Shown: one piece after another, positions 35,197 through 47,500 of the stretch
Layout of the letters: each line of letters starts with the position of its first letter
How positions within the stretch are numbered: the first letter of the stretch is position 1
Origin: Darksidea phi
Taxonomy: Eukaryota > Ascomycota > Dothideomycetes > Pleosporales > Lentitheciaceae
DNA: 47,577 nucleotides
Direction: 5' to 3'
NCBI GenBank assembly: GCA_030770425.1
Contig: JASJFT010000292.1
Span: 1-47,577, forward strand
Notes under the pieces: model-generated
The model's input: only the letters and a program-made list of their open reading frames with translations
Told to the model about the DNA's origin: nothing
Databases searched by the model: none
Position numbers and translations under genes: made by a program

Positions 35197-35487
35197 GGTA
35201 AAATACTCCTCGATATATCATTTGACGTTACTGGTTCATATATTAATGCGATATCGGTTTCAGATACTGCGATAAGTGTTGTGGATCCTCAAATTCCTCG
35301 ACACCAAGCCGTAGGTTTGAGTTCTGATGGAGCATGGATAACATACAACTCAGAGAACGTTGTGTGGCTGCCATCAGACTATCGGCCGTCTTGTTCGGCA
35401 GTGTCTGGGATGACGATGGGAGTAGGTGTTGAATCTGGAAAGGTATGGATATGCAATGTTCAGGTTGACGAGATCCGAAAACTTTAG
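33841..35487 (+). CDS. WD40 array, surviving 3' half of the NACHT-WD40 NLR
   Basis: The frame is open from a TAG at 33,790-33,792 (where relatives have tryptophan) to TAG at 35,485-35,487. The codon at 33,841 is GTG; the first in-frame ATG is at 33,958, so no natural start codon begins this frame and it is the tail of a larger gene. It contains eleven WD40 units of 42 residues (126 bases), two of them one residue short, preceded by part of a further unit upstream. The consensus is SVAFSPDSKRLASGS..KTVKIWD.SSGE.LQTLEGH. Units are very alike except at the residues before V (SSSV, SSWV, SGSV, TDWV, REQV, RHWV, RDRV) and after ASGS (YDN, GGN, LLNN, VDR, DDK, ADG). These are the positions that vary in fungal HNWD sensors. 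A non-repeat C-terminal domain of about 100 residues follows (from LLDISFDVTG to the end). Alone it would make a propeller without an ATPase; expression is uncertain. Confidence 0.7.
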   Translation: MAFSPDSNRLTSGGGSTVKVWDASSGECLQTLEGHSSSVMSVAFSPDSKRLASGSYDNTVKIWDPSSGECLQTLKGHSSWVRSIAFSPDLKRLASGDDMTVKIWDTSSGECLQTLEGHSGSVYAVAFSPDSKRLALGSGGNTVKIWDTSSSKYLQTLEGHSSSIMSVAFSPDSKRLASGLLNNTIKIWDASSGEYLQTLEGHTDWVTLVAFSPDSKRLVSGSVDRTVKIWDASNGNCLQTLKGHTDWVLSVAFSPDLIRLASGSGDKTVKIWDTSSGEYLQTLEGHREQVRSVAFSPDSKRLASGSDDKTVKIWDTSSNEYLQTLKGYRHWVFLVAFSPDSIRLASGSADGTVKIWDASSGEYLQTLEGHRDRVTSVAFSADSKRLASGSYMTVKIWDVSSGEYLQTLKGHSSWVRSVAFSPDSKRLASGSYDMTVKIWDVSSGECLLTLKVGKILLDISFDVTGSYINAISVSDTAISVVDPQIPRHQAVGLSSDGAWITYNSENVVWLPSDYRPSCSAVSGMTMGVGVESGKVWICNVQVDEIRKL

Positions 35488-35889
35488 AGCGCGTTTTATG
35501 CTAGGGCAATCGAATACTTCTTTTATATCTTTTATTATTTCTCTATTTCATAAAGGGGTCCGGGGTGAAGGATAATATAGGAATTTGCCACGAAGGTTCG
35601 AGAATTTCCTAAAGATATACCTGTTTAGGTCTCAGCAGACGTGAGGAACATTTTAACGTAGTAACGCTAGCCAGGGAGGTGGACGACCCATTCCGGCCAG
35701 GCCCTTTTTCTTTTTTTTTTTTGGGTTTGGTTCTCTTTTTAGGCTATAATCTTTTTAGGATAGATAGAATTGCGAAGAGTTATAGGGTCGTTTCTAGTAA
35801 TAGGGCGGCATGTAAACCTAGATAGAGAGTGTAGTACTAAGTATAGTCATAGGTCTTATCCCTTATAAATATCAACGAATTAAAACTCC
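35488..35889. other. 3' flank of WD40 gene with poly-T tract
   Basis: No gene. A poly-T run (about 17 bases, one C) lies near 35,704-35,722. The composition is mixed, with mild RIP character after 35,740. Confidence 0.45.
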
Positions 35890-36490
35890 CCATAGCCTAT
35901 AGAAGTTATACTAAGACGTCTCTACGACACTAAAGATTATAGTACTTATATAAGGAGCCGCTGGTTGTTTAACTATACAACAGCTGTATTACTAAAATAT
36001 ACAGGGCTTTTCTACCTTCCGACACGCTTAGAACGACAGTATATTGCTAGTAACGCTTAGTTAAACCTACTTGCCGAAGCGTAGGCCTCGATTTCTAGGC
36101 CCGCTGTGCTTCATCTTAGCTTGTATACTTCCCATCACATCGTATTCCCCTTTAACGAGTCGACTAGAGCTCGGCTGCTGCTTAGTCTAGGAATCGGCGC
36201 TGGTGAATTCGAGAAGCATAAGGATGCGGTGGGGCTTATTAGGCCTTTCGCTCGGTCAGCGGAGAGAACAACGGCGGATTTCGGTGCTTGGGGATGACGT
36301 GATAGTATGTCTCTACGTTACAAATTAGGCATCGCTGTGCGTTGGACCACATCTCGACGTGTGGGAGATGGCTGTGCCAATGCTAGTTTTCGACGCTGAA
36401 AACGCGTTGGCCGACTAAACAAGCGCCTGAGCCTTGTTTTATCGCTGCTCCGAATCCTAAGCCGGATTTAATTATGTTCCGAGCGATTGT
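35890..36490 (-). repeat. Dispersed repeat, copy C
   Basis: The longest copy. Its reverse complement aligns with copies A and B (AAATCCGGCTTAGGATTCGG, GTGGTCCAACGCACAGCGAT, CCGAAATCCGCCGTTGTTCT, GGGGAATACGATGTGATGGG), and its left end aligns with partial copy D. Only part of it is RIP-mutated (35,890-36,060). A short plus-strand open frame at 36,106-36,297 lies wholly inside it and is probably not a gene. Confidence 0.7.
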
Positions 36491-36650
36491 GCCATCCGCA
36501 CCGCCACAAATCTTATCGGTAAATTACTCGCCCATGATTAGGTGGACATGTAGAGTCATCTCGCATTAGCCGGGATCAGAAATTCGCTTCCGCTGGAGGT
36601 ACTAATTCACGTAGCTTACCTGTACGAAATTACGCCCCGTAGTACGTATA

Positions 36651-36870
36651 GGCAAGGTCGACGTTGACTCGAAGGATTAGAGCGGACGGACGCCTCTATG
36701 GTCAGCGGCACGGAACGGACGCGAGGCGGTGGTCAAGCTGCTGCTGGACACAGGCAAGGCCGACGTTGACTCGAAGGATCAGTACGGACTAACGCCGCTA
36801 TCGTGGGCGGTACGGAACGGACGCGAGACGATAGTTAAGCTATTACGGTCGTACGTAAACCTTCCTTAAT
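36651..36870 (+). pseudogene. Ankyrin-repeat fragment, two repeats
   Basis: Two 34-residue ankyrin repeats in one frame. The first starts GKVDVDSKD, then a TAG stop, then SGRTPLWSAARNGREAVVKL. The second is GKADVDSKDQYGLTPLSWAV then RNGRETIVKLL. The frame ends at TAA near 36,868, at the entry to the next RIP block. The stop in repeat one is explicable by RIP of CAG or TGG. Repeat units are 102 bases apart and about 80 percent alike in DNA. Ankyrin arrays of this kind form the sensor ends of many fungal NLRs and NLR-like proteins. The rest of the gene is missing or mutated beyond recognition, with the third RIP block beginning right after. Confidence 0.7.
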
Positions 36871-37339
36871 AAGCTATATCTAGACCTAACCTCTATATAT
36901 CTACTACCTATTATTATACTCGCCTTATATACTTAGTAATATATCTTATAGATATAAGTTATATAGGTTATTACCTTTTCTCTAGGTTTATCTACTAAAG
37001 ATTTAGACTACTCTACTAGACTAAGTATAATAATACTAAGTAGTATAGATAGTAGATACTTAAGTAAATAAAATTAGCTAGTCTACTTTAACTACGCTCG
37101 TATATATAGTATATTAAGCTATATATTCTATAGTTTATAAAATATCTACTAGATAATACTTAGCTTATTTAATAAGATAAGTATTAAAGTAGTATAAAGT
37201 TATCTTATAGTATATTAAAAAGATAATATTAAGTTAATTTAGAAATAATTATAATAAAAGAATATATATAAGTTACTATTATAAATATAAATAACTCGTT
37301 TAAATATTATATATATACTTTATTACTTCTATAATAATT
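36871..37339. other. RIP-mutated sequence before copia array
   Basis: AT-rich sequence with almost no CA or TG. No motif is recognised. It separates the ankyrin fragment from the first copia LTR. Confidence 0.5.
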
Positions 37340-37745
37340 TATATAAGTAGCTAAGTACTATATATTATATAATTATTCTATTTATATAATAATTTATACT
37401 AATTTATTATAATTATATACTAGTTATAACTATATTCTAGCTTATAATAACTATATAGTAATTTATAGTAATTATTCTAGTTATCTAATCTAGTATTATA
37501 AGTAGCTAAGCGCTATATATTATATAACTATTCTATTTATATAATAATTTATACTAATTTACTATAACTATATACTAAACTTATAGTAACTATATAATAG
37601 TAATCTATAGTAACTATACTATAACTTATAGTATAATTATACTAGTTATTTAATCTAGTATAACTAGTATATATATTCCTCTACTCGCGTCCTAGCTAAA
37701 TAGTTAGATAACTTAATATATTTATTCTATACCTCTATCTACTTA
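37340..37745 (+). repeat. Tandem copia LTRs: one truncated, one near complete
   Basis: An LTR starts at 37,340 (TATATAAGTAGCTAAG) and is cut at about 37,496. A second copy starts at once (TTATAAGTAGCTAAGCGC) and runs to about 37,745, followed by a primer-binding-like segment and gag. Both match the LTRs at 6,496 and 42,843. The abutting arrangement suggests insertion into, or recombination between, LTRs. Confidence 0.7.
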
Positions 37746-40700
37746 TAGTTATAAGTCTAACCTAATCTATCTATATTATACGATCTATTTTATTCTTCTT
37801 TATATAATAAAATAACGATCTTATCGTCTACTATATCTAAAGCTAGTTTAGCTACTATTCTCTAAGGCCTATATAATTAAAACCTATAGATTTATACTAT
37901 ATAAAGATTAGCTAAGATAGTTAATATATAGGACTATATTAATCCCGAAGCTAAAGCCCCTATAGAGCTAAATAAACCTAAGCGTTCTATTAATCCTATA
38001 CTACCTATTAACGAGAATAGGTTATTAGTAACTAAATCTAGCTTAATAGCTCTTACTTAGTATAATAAGGACTTAAGTATCTATTATATAGAGTTAAAAG
38101 AATATTATAGAACTAAAGATAAGCTTAGCTAAATTAAAGCTTATATAGCTAATATACTAGCTAAAGACCTTATCTATTAGATTAAGGATTAGAAATTATT
38201 ATACGATTAGCTTAAGACTCTAAAATAGCTATTTACTCTATTATTAGCTAATTAAGAATATAAGATTTAAAAGATATATAACTTAGCTAAAATACTATAT
38301 ATATATAGAGAGAATTTTAAAGAATAGAATATAACCTTTTTAATAGTCTATAATCGAGCTACGTAGCTTAATCTACTAGAGATATTAGAATATTAGCTAT
38401 ATAAGAATCTAATACGAGCTATTAAATAGATTAATTTAGGCTACGTAGTTACTATAGCTATTATAATATTTAATATAGAAGCTAGCTTAAATAGCTTAAT
38501 TAACCCTATACTATTTAAGCTACTAGCTAGTTACTTATACTATTACTAAATAACGTAGATAATAAAGCTAAATATTAATAATAGTATATTTATAACTATA
38601 CTAAATTAAGAATAATCTCTATATAATAAGAAAAGATTATAAAATAAGAAGTTATTAAAGTTATTAAAGCTATATCTATATAGAGAACTATACTATTAGG
38701 AATAGTACTAGTATATTAATATCTTACTACGTAAGAGAGAATTTACGAAGGATTCTAAGAAGATTAAGAAAATAGCTAAATTTAAAGCTAAGAATAAGAA
38801 GGGTATCTTAACTAAAATATAAAAAAAGAATTAATATTTTAAATATTAAAAGTAGACTAGCTAGAATAGTAATATAGCTAATATAATAGAAATTAATATA
38901 GATAATAATTTATTATAGTATAAATACGAAGTTTATACTATATTTTTAGTAGTATATAATACCTTAATAGCTAATAATATCTACCTACTTCTTTATTCCT
39001 AGACGTTAAACCTAGGTATAAATATTTATATCTATAATAATTCTATTAAGTTCTAATAGGAAGTCCTAATTTTACCTAATAATATTATTCTAGCCGGAGG
39101 CTTAGAGATAGTAATTTAGATTTAGAAAAATATATAAATATTCCTATTAACGCCTTAGGGTCTAAAAAAGATAATATTTAAATAAGTAGTCTTAATCCCT
39201 AGCTTCTTTACTAGTCTAGTATTACTATTATAACTATTCTTATTAAATATTTATTTTAACTTAAAGAGAAATATTTTATATTAATTAAGATCTTAACCTT
39301 AAGATATCGCGAAGCTTACTAGAGTTAAAGAATACTAGCTCGTAGTCTATTATACTAAGCCTCTATAATCTATTTAATATATAGTATTTACTATTAATTA
39401 ATATTAGCTATAGATCTTAGCTTTACTACTTTAATCTAGATTACTAAGTAAGTTATAACTTTACCTACTTATAGATTATTTAAATAGTAATATAATTAAT
39501 TAGTTAACTAGTAATATTTTAGATCTTTATATAAATAATAGTATAATAGCTCTTAAGATAATATACTATAAGAAGTATCTATAGAATAAAACTTACTAGA
39601 TTATCTTTTATTAATTTAGCTACGAACTAGGTACTAGTTAACCGTTTAAAACTATAGCTATTAATTTAATTAAGCTTAATATATTAGTCTATAATAGTTA
39701 TTAATATATATTCTATATATTTAATCTATTCTTAAAACTATATATAGTCTATATAATAGTTAAGCGCGATAAGCCTACTCTTTAAATAATACTTAGATAG
39801 CTAGATAGAGCTATTAAATAAGAATTTAATATAATTATTACCTTTCTAATAGCTAATAACGAGCGAGATTATAGTCTATTAGATAACTTAACTCGAGCCT
39901 ACTACCTATAAGAAGGAATTAAACTATAGATACGAGTATTATATATTATTACGTAGAATAGCTTAGCTAAGCGCTTAGGTAGAAGCTTAATTAAAAAAGT
40001 TATTTAATAAGAATTATAGTAAATCTTCTACTAGCTCTTAGTCCTAAGATTTATAAAATAGTAGTCTATTTACTTAATTAAATATCTATACGATTATTAA
40101 ACTAGAAAATACTATTTAAAATTATATATTAGAAAAAACTATTACTAACTTATTTATATATTTATAGCTATAGAGCCTACGTACTATATAAATAAATATC
40201 TAAAGATAATAAGCTTAATCTATAAGTATTAGTAGAATATCTAGTTAGTTATAATTTATTAAATATCTATAAAATCTAGATATTAAAGACGAGAAGTAAA
40301 GCTTATAATAGTAAAGTAATTCGTATAAGAGATATTATATTTTAAGAGAATCTATTCTAATAATCTTAAGACGATTTAGATTCTCTTCTTTAAGACTTTA
40401 AACTAGAGTAATTCGCTTATAAATATTACTTATTTATATTAAATAGTAAGGATACTTCTTTAGAAGTCTTATTAAAAGATAAATATATAGCTCTTATAGA
40501 AGTTATAGAATCTACTACTTAAACTTCTACTTAAACTATTATTTACGCTATTACTTAAGCTATTATTTAAGAACCTATATTAAATTAACTTTTAATACTA
40601 AATTTATTAATTATAAAAATAGCTTTATCTAAGTAGTTACTATAACTATTAAATTAATATTTAAAGTATAAGTATAGAATTATACTTAATTTAAATTATA

Positions 40701-42600
40701 TAAAGTATTAAGAGCTAATAAATACTAACCTTTATTAATATTATATTCTATTTAAAGGATTAACTAGAGTAGTAAAGAAGAAGCCTATATAGAAGAACTC
40801 TAGTATCTTTATTAATACTTATTAGTTAGTTTATATAGCTACCTTAGTAATAGTATTAAAAATATAATTTAAATATATAGAGCTACTAGTAGAGCTAAAA
40901 TACTATAAGAACGTAATAAAACTACTATCTTCTTATAAGGAAGACTTTTTATAAGCTATATAATAAAAACTAGTAATAATTAAATATAAAGAAACCTATA
41001 AGTAGATAATCTAGGACAAATATAACGCTTAGTATACTTAAGATAATAAGATTCTTCTACTAATATAGGTATATAAATATAAACTTAATAATTAAAACTA
41101 TCTATTAAAATATAAAGCTTAGATTTATATATATAACGATCTATAAATAATAGTAGAGGATATCTATACTACTATACTAGTTATTTAAATATTTCGAGCT
41201 CTAGTAGCTATTACTATCTACTTTAATATAGAAATTTATTAATATAATACTATTAACGTATTTACTAATACTAAGTTATTAATATTAGTCTATTACTATT
41301 AGCTAGAAGGATTCTTTAATTCTAATTACTTATAGAAATTATATCGAGTACTCTATAACCTAAAGATATTCTTATTACTTTAGTATAAAGAGCTTACTAA
41401 GATACTTACGAAGCTAGACCTTATATCTATTAAGAACGCTTCTTACTTATAGAAAAATAAAAAGCTACTAGTCTTTTTCTTTATTAATAATATTATTATT
41501 CTTAATATACTAATATATATAACTACTCTATACGAATTTAAGTATAAGCTATTATAATAATATAAGATTAGATCTCTAAGAGAACTATAAATATTTTATA
41601 ATATTTAAACTATTAAAGATTATAATAATAACTTAATTTAGCTATTATAGAGCTTATATATTAAAAAGTTTACTTAGAAGTATTCTTTACTAAAGCTCTA
41701 TTCGAAGCTACCTACTATATTACTATTACTTAAGGAACTAATATCCTTAAAGAATAAAATAATAGATTTAATTAAGTAATAATATACTTAGCTAGTTAAA
41801 TCTATTAGTTATATAGTAGGAGTTACTTATTTAAATATCTTAAAGGTTTATTTAAAGCTAGCTAAATTCCTTATAAATCCTTTATAATAATATCTAGATA
41901 CTATCTATTAAATACTTACCTATCTACTAGAAATAAAAAATTAAGTAATATACTATAATACGTTAATATCTATTAAATTAGTTTATATTATTAATAAACT
42001 TATACTTAAATCTATACCCGACTTTTATAGAGTATTAGATATCTTCTTTACTAATTATAAGGCTATCTAGAAGAGCTTATAAGGATATATATTCTTTTTA
42101 TTCGATAGACCTATTAATTAAAAGGCTATACTATAACGATATATTATAAAATTAACGACTAAGATAGAACTAATAGCTATCTTATTAGCTAGTACTAAGC
42201 TAATCTAGTAGTAGAGAGTATTCGAATATATCGGATTCGATCTAGATTACGAACGATTAATATACTATAATAATTAATAAATAATTTAACTACTTACCTT
42301 CTTTATCTTAAGACTTAAGACTATAGTATAGTATATTAATATCTATTACTACTAGCTTTATTAGAAGGTACTATTAGATAATATTAATATCTTATATATA
42401 TTATTAAATAGCTAGCTAGTTAATAATCTTACGAAATTACTACCTAGATAAAAATATAAGAACTAGGTATTACTTCTAAACTTTAAGAATTTTTCTATTA
42501 AATAAGCTACTTAACTAATTATATAGACTACTTAGCTAATTATATAGACTATTTAGCTAATAAACTAATATATTAATACTATATTAGTATACTATATAAA
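37746..42600 (+). mobile_element. RIP-degraded, near full-length Ty1/copia retrotransposon
   Basis: One polyprotein can be followed through TAA/TAG stops. Gag lies at about 37,960-38,850 (YIELKEYYRTKDKLS, RENFKEQNITFLIVYN once stops are passed). The retropepsin region is at about 39,020-39,230 (LGINIYIYNNSIKFQQE, PNNIILAGG), and the integrase from about 39,600 (INLIKLNILVYNSYQYIF, FLIANNERDYSLLDN, EGIKLQIRVL). The copia-type reverse transcriptase covers about 40,740-41,600 and the RNase H end about 42,050-42,440, including NNLTKLLPRQKYKN near the C-terminus. The order protease, integrase, RT defines Ty1/copia. LTRs flank it at 37,497-37,745 and 42,843-43,096. Damage is overwhelmingly nonsense and missense transitions. 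It is dead. Confidence 0.82.
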
Positions 42601-43096
42601 GTAAATTAAGGGCCTTATACCTCTAGAGATATTTAATTATATAAGGAACCTCCCTATACTATAACGACGGAGGCTATCTATCTAGTACTATACTAATATA
42701 AAGATTAGCTCTCGACCTATAATATAGCTCCTTACGTTTATAAGAAGAGAGGGATTTATTAATTAATAATAAACTTTAAATTTAACCTTTAAAACTAATA
42801 AATAAGCTTTAGCTTCGAATCTACGTTCGAATCTAAGAGGGGTATATAAGCGACTAAGCGTTATATATTATATAACTATTCTATTTATATAATAATTTAT
42901 ATTAATTTACTATAACTATATACTAAACTTATAATAACTATATAATAGTAATCTATAGTAATTATATTATAACTTATAGTATAATTATACTAGTTATCTA
43001 ATCTAGCGTAACTAGTATATATATTCCTCTACTTATACCCTAGCTAGATAGTTAGATAACTTAATATATTTATTCTATACCCCTACCTACTTATAA
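42601..43096 (+). repeat. Copia 3' untranslated region and 3' LTR
   Basis: An untranslated leader (AAGGGCCTTATACCTCTAGA) and polypurine tract (AGAGGGG) lead into the LTR that starts at 42,843 (TATATAAGCGACTAAGCG) and ends near 43,096. It is the partner of 37,497-37,745 and a close relative of 6,230-6,745. Confidence 0.75.
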
Positions 43097-44187
43097 GTAT
43101 AACTAGTATTTAAGACCTTTTACTTATATTCTAGCTAGATAGTTAGACTATTTAATATATTTATTTTATTTCTTATCTACTTATAGTTATAAGCCTAGTC
43201 TAACCTATCTATATTATATAATTTACTTTATCTTTCTTTATATAACGAAATAATAATCTTATTATCTATTATATTAAAAGTTATTATTCTTTAAGATCTA
43301 TATAATTAAAACTTATAGATTTATATTATATAAAGACTAGTTAAGATAGCTAATATATAGAACTATATCGATTCTAAAGCTAAAGCTTTTATAGAATTAA
43401 ATAAGCCTAATTATCCTATTAATCCTACGCTACTTATTAATAAGAATAGATTATTAATAATAAAATCTAGCTTAATAGCTCTCGTATAGTATAATAAAAA
43501 CCTAAGTATCTACTATATAGAGCTAAAAGAATATCGTAGAATTAAAGATAAGCTTAGCTAAATCGAAGCCTATATAGTTAATATACTAACTAAAGATCTT
43601 ATCTATTAGATTAAGAATTAGGAATTACTATATAATTAGCTTTAGATCTTAAAATAGCTATTCGTTCTATTATTAGCTAATTAAAAATATAAGATTTAGA
43701 AAATATATAACTTAGCTAAAGTACTATATATATATAAAGAGAATTTTAAAGAATAGAATATAATCTTTCTAATAGTTTATAATTAAACTACCTAGCTTAA
43801 TCTATTAGAGGTATTAGAATATCGACTATATAAGAATCTAATATAGGGTATTAAGTAGATCGATTTAGATTATATAACTACTATAGCTATTATAATATTT
43901 AATATAAAAGCTAGCTTAAATAGTTTAATTAACCCTATACTATCTAAGCTACTAGCTAGCTATCTATACTATTAGTAATAATATATTTATAATTATATTA
44001 AATTAAGAATAATCTCTATATAATAAGAAGAGACTATAAAATAATAAGCTATTAAAATTATTAAAGCCGTATCTATATAAAAATCTATACTACTAGGAAT
44101 AATATTAGTATATTAATATCTTATTATATAAAGAAGAATTTATAAAGAATCTTAAAAAGATTAAGAAAATAACTAAATTTAAAGTTA
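43097..44187 (+). mobile_element. Second copia copy, 5' part only (truncated LTR and gag)
   Basis: A 5'-truncated LTR (43,097-43,186) follows directly on the complete LTR of the first copy. Then come the same primer-binding-like segment (GTTATAAGCC), leader and gag as at 37,740-38,800. Similarity ends sharply near 44,187, in the middle of gag (shared GATTAAGAAAATA), where a different element starts. Comparing the two copies shows mostly RIP-type transitions. Confidence 0.75.
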
Positions 44188-47100
44188 ATATAGTATAGTA
44201 GTAAAGGGAGCCTCTTAATCGAGCGTTAAAGGCTTAGATAAGCGGCGAAATATTAGACCGGGCTCTAAAGGGCTATCGTCTAGGAGTATCTTTAGTTAAA
44301 GTTTACTATCTATCCTATTATATAATAGATAGAAGAAATAGTTTAATTTAACTAATTTTAACTATCTATTTTATTAATCCTTCCCTTCTATTCTTCTAAC
44401 TATAGGTTATAAGCTCCGCTACCCTATCTTAGATATACCTATATACTATAGTTTTTAGTAATATCTATAGGGCTTCTAATAGTCTATTAAACTAGAGTAG
44501 AAAGAAGAGTTAGATAAAAAGATAGTAAAATTAAAAGTTTTACTATAACCCTAAGGCTTAATTAATAATACCTAGATATAATAAATACTAGATACTATAA
44601 ATAGATATATATAGCCTTAGAATAATATAATAATACGTTAAATAAAGTAATTAAGATAAGTAATAATAGTATCGTAAATTAATACTAGATAATAATAGAA
44701 GATTCCTAAAAGGAAGGTACTTAGTTAGAATATTTTAGAAATTCTAGTAAAAGGAATTATAGAGGATTTCTAAAAGGGAAGTATATAACTAAGATATTTA
44801 GAAATCTTAATATAAGATTAAGAAGGGGTAGTATAATTATACGACTTTCTATTAAATCTCGCTTATTAGTAAAAAGAAGAAAAGAATATAATAGAGTAAA
44901 CCGCTAGCGCTATAGTATAGTTATTAAATTAAAAGACTAATACTAATATTAGTAGATCTAGGTAAAATAATAATACCGACTAGCTTATAGAAATAGAGAA
45001 GGTATATAAAGATAATACTTTTTAGAAGATTAAGAATACTAGATATACCCTCTTATTATTATTATTATACTTAGTCGAAACTTTATTAGTTAATATTTAA
45101 GATAGTATTAGCTAGCTTTAAGTAATTACCCTTTAAATACTTCTAGTTAAGTAATTAACTACCTCTTAGGTAAGAAGAAAACTTATTTAATAAAAAAAAA
45201 GAAAAGATTTTTAAGATTAAAGACTTATTATTTATTAATACGTCTACTAGTACTTTAGAATAAGACTAGTCTAGAAAAGAAGAAAGTAAAAAGAAGAGAA
45301 AAAAGACGAAGTATAATTAGAAGGAAAGATAATTAATCTAGTTAATTTAGAAGGAATTAGAGAAGAAGAATATTTAAAAGAATTATTAGTCCTATACTAG
45401 AGTTAGTAAAGTAGGCTTAGATAATAGCTTTAAAAGTAAGGATAAATTAGACGATAATAAAGATAATATAATAGACTATAAGTTTTATTATCTAGAACTT
45501 TAAAAGAAGAAGTTTAAAAAGCTATTAATACTAATATTTAATCTACTAACTCTTAGAGTAGCTACTATTCTAATTATAAACTAACTCTAGTAACTAGTTA
45601 ATAAGAGAATAAATATCTATTTCCTATTTTTACTATATAATTTTAATATATTATTATTTACTAGTATAAATATTATATAGTTTCTAGAGAACTACGAGTT
45701 TAGTATAGATAAAGTAGAGTAAAATAAGTAGAATAAGAAGAAGTTTCTTTTATATTTCTATAATTTATTTTAGAGAGTATATATTATTAAGATATATTAT
45801 TATATATTCCTAATATAAAGTTAGACTATATTTAAATTAGTACTCTAGAAGGAATATACTAGTAAAGATATTAAATAATAGAAGATTATCTACGTCTTTC
45901 TTAAATTATAGCTAGTAAAGGTCTATTAATTACCCCTTCTACTTAATAAATACTATTACTAATTCTTAATATATAGTAGTAGAGTATTAAACTAATTATA
46001 AATTATAGAAATTAAGCTTAAGTAGCTATTCTTTAAAGAATTAAAGTATAACGACTAGATAATAATTATATTTAGTATAGATAAGAAGTACTAACTAGTT
46101 AATAAAGACGTACGTTTCTTTAAGTTAAAAAAGATATACTAATACCTCTAATTATTATATAAATAGAAAGAAGTTATACTTATACTAAGTCTAAATATTA
46201 GTCTAGTAATTAGCTAGCTAGTATATAGAAAGATTAAAACTTATATTAAGTAGTAGCTTCTTTACCCTATTAAGTTCGTATATTCTTAGTAATAGAAGCC
46301 CGTAGTACTATTAGAAAGGTTAATAGTAATTACTTAGCTATTATTTAATCTTTAGATTAAGTAGCTTATTAATAATATAAAGGGATTAGTCTTAATCTAA
46401 TAGTAGTTTAATACTTAGTAATAGAGTATCTTTATAACCTAATTAGTATTTATATAAGAGAATAATTATTACTATACTTTTTATAAACTAGTTAAATCTA
46501 CCTTCTATCTTAAATATAATAATAAATTATATATAAGCTCCTATAATTAAATGTAAAATCTAAAGATAGACGTATAAATAATTAGTAATTAGGAGTTTTA
46601 GAAAGTAGAGTATATTATTTATAAATTAATAGACTATTAAATCTAAAGATATCTTTTATAGAGAAAACTTCTTAATAATAGTTAATATTATAAGAAGAAG
46701 AATAAGGAGACTAGCTAGTTTAAATAGTACTATAGTCTATTTTATCTTTATAAAGAGAAGCTTTATAGTTAAAGACCCTACGTCGTCTTTAATAATATAT
46801 AAAAGTATCTTATTTCCTAAATAATAGAGTATTATAAAGTAACTAACGTAGAGTTAATAAGACCGTTTACTAATATAAAAGGGCTTAATAGAAAGAAGAA
46901 CTACTTAGTAACTAATAATAATATAAATACTATTAAAATAGTAAATAATACTACTAATAATAGGTTACTAGTCTTTAAGAAAAAAGGTTTAGAGAAGGCT
47001 ATAACTTTCTATTATATATTATAGAAGTAACTAGTAATTAAGAGTATCGAAGTATTATTAATAGAAGTAAATAGTATTAAGATAAAAGACTAGAATTATC

Positions 47101-47500
47101 CCCTTATAATAGCTAATAAGGTATTAGATAACTATATTATAAAGCTAAAGTTAAAGATAAAGGTTAAGAATATTAGACCTATTAATCTTCTAGTAGGGGA
47201 GGCTAACGAGATAGAATAATATTAATAAGTAATTAGAAAGTTCTATAGCTCTATTCTTATATTTAATCTAAATAAAGAAGCTATAATAGATATAGTAGAG
47301 TAACCTCTAGATTAAAGAGTAGTATTAAAAGCTTTAAGTTTATAGACTATTTAGGTAAGCTAAAAATCTTAACTAGTTATTAAAAGGAAGCTACTAAAGA
47401 TAGTAATTATATAAACGTCTACTAATAAAGAATTAATATATATAGTTTAGTAATTAATAATAAGTTTAATCTTAACTACTACCTTCTAGTAGAAAGTTTA
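44188..47500 (+). mobile_element. Third RIP-degraded retroelement, family unresolved
   Basis: It begins with a possible LTR (TATAGTAGTAAAGGGAGCC) inserted into copia gag. A segment near 44,400-44,420 resembles the copia primer-binding site (GGTTATAAGCTCC), so it may also be copia-like. Downstream frames read as lysine-rich polypeptide through stops (for example EVILILSLNISLV near 46,170 and QRPYVVFNN near 46,770). I recognise no reverse transcriptase or integrase. RIP composition ends abruptly near 47,500 and the element is not completed inside the window. Confidence 0.5.

Noticed and set aside
35580..35615. GGTTCGAGAATTTCC considered as a tRNA T-arm
   Set aside because: No matching acceptor, D or anticodon arms at the required distances.
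36106..36297. Plus-strand 63-codon frame that resembles a minus-strand peptide at 13,379-13,591
   Set aside because: Both lie inside copies of the dispersed repeat, so the likeness follows from the repeat; neither has a start, introns or domain that argues for a gene.
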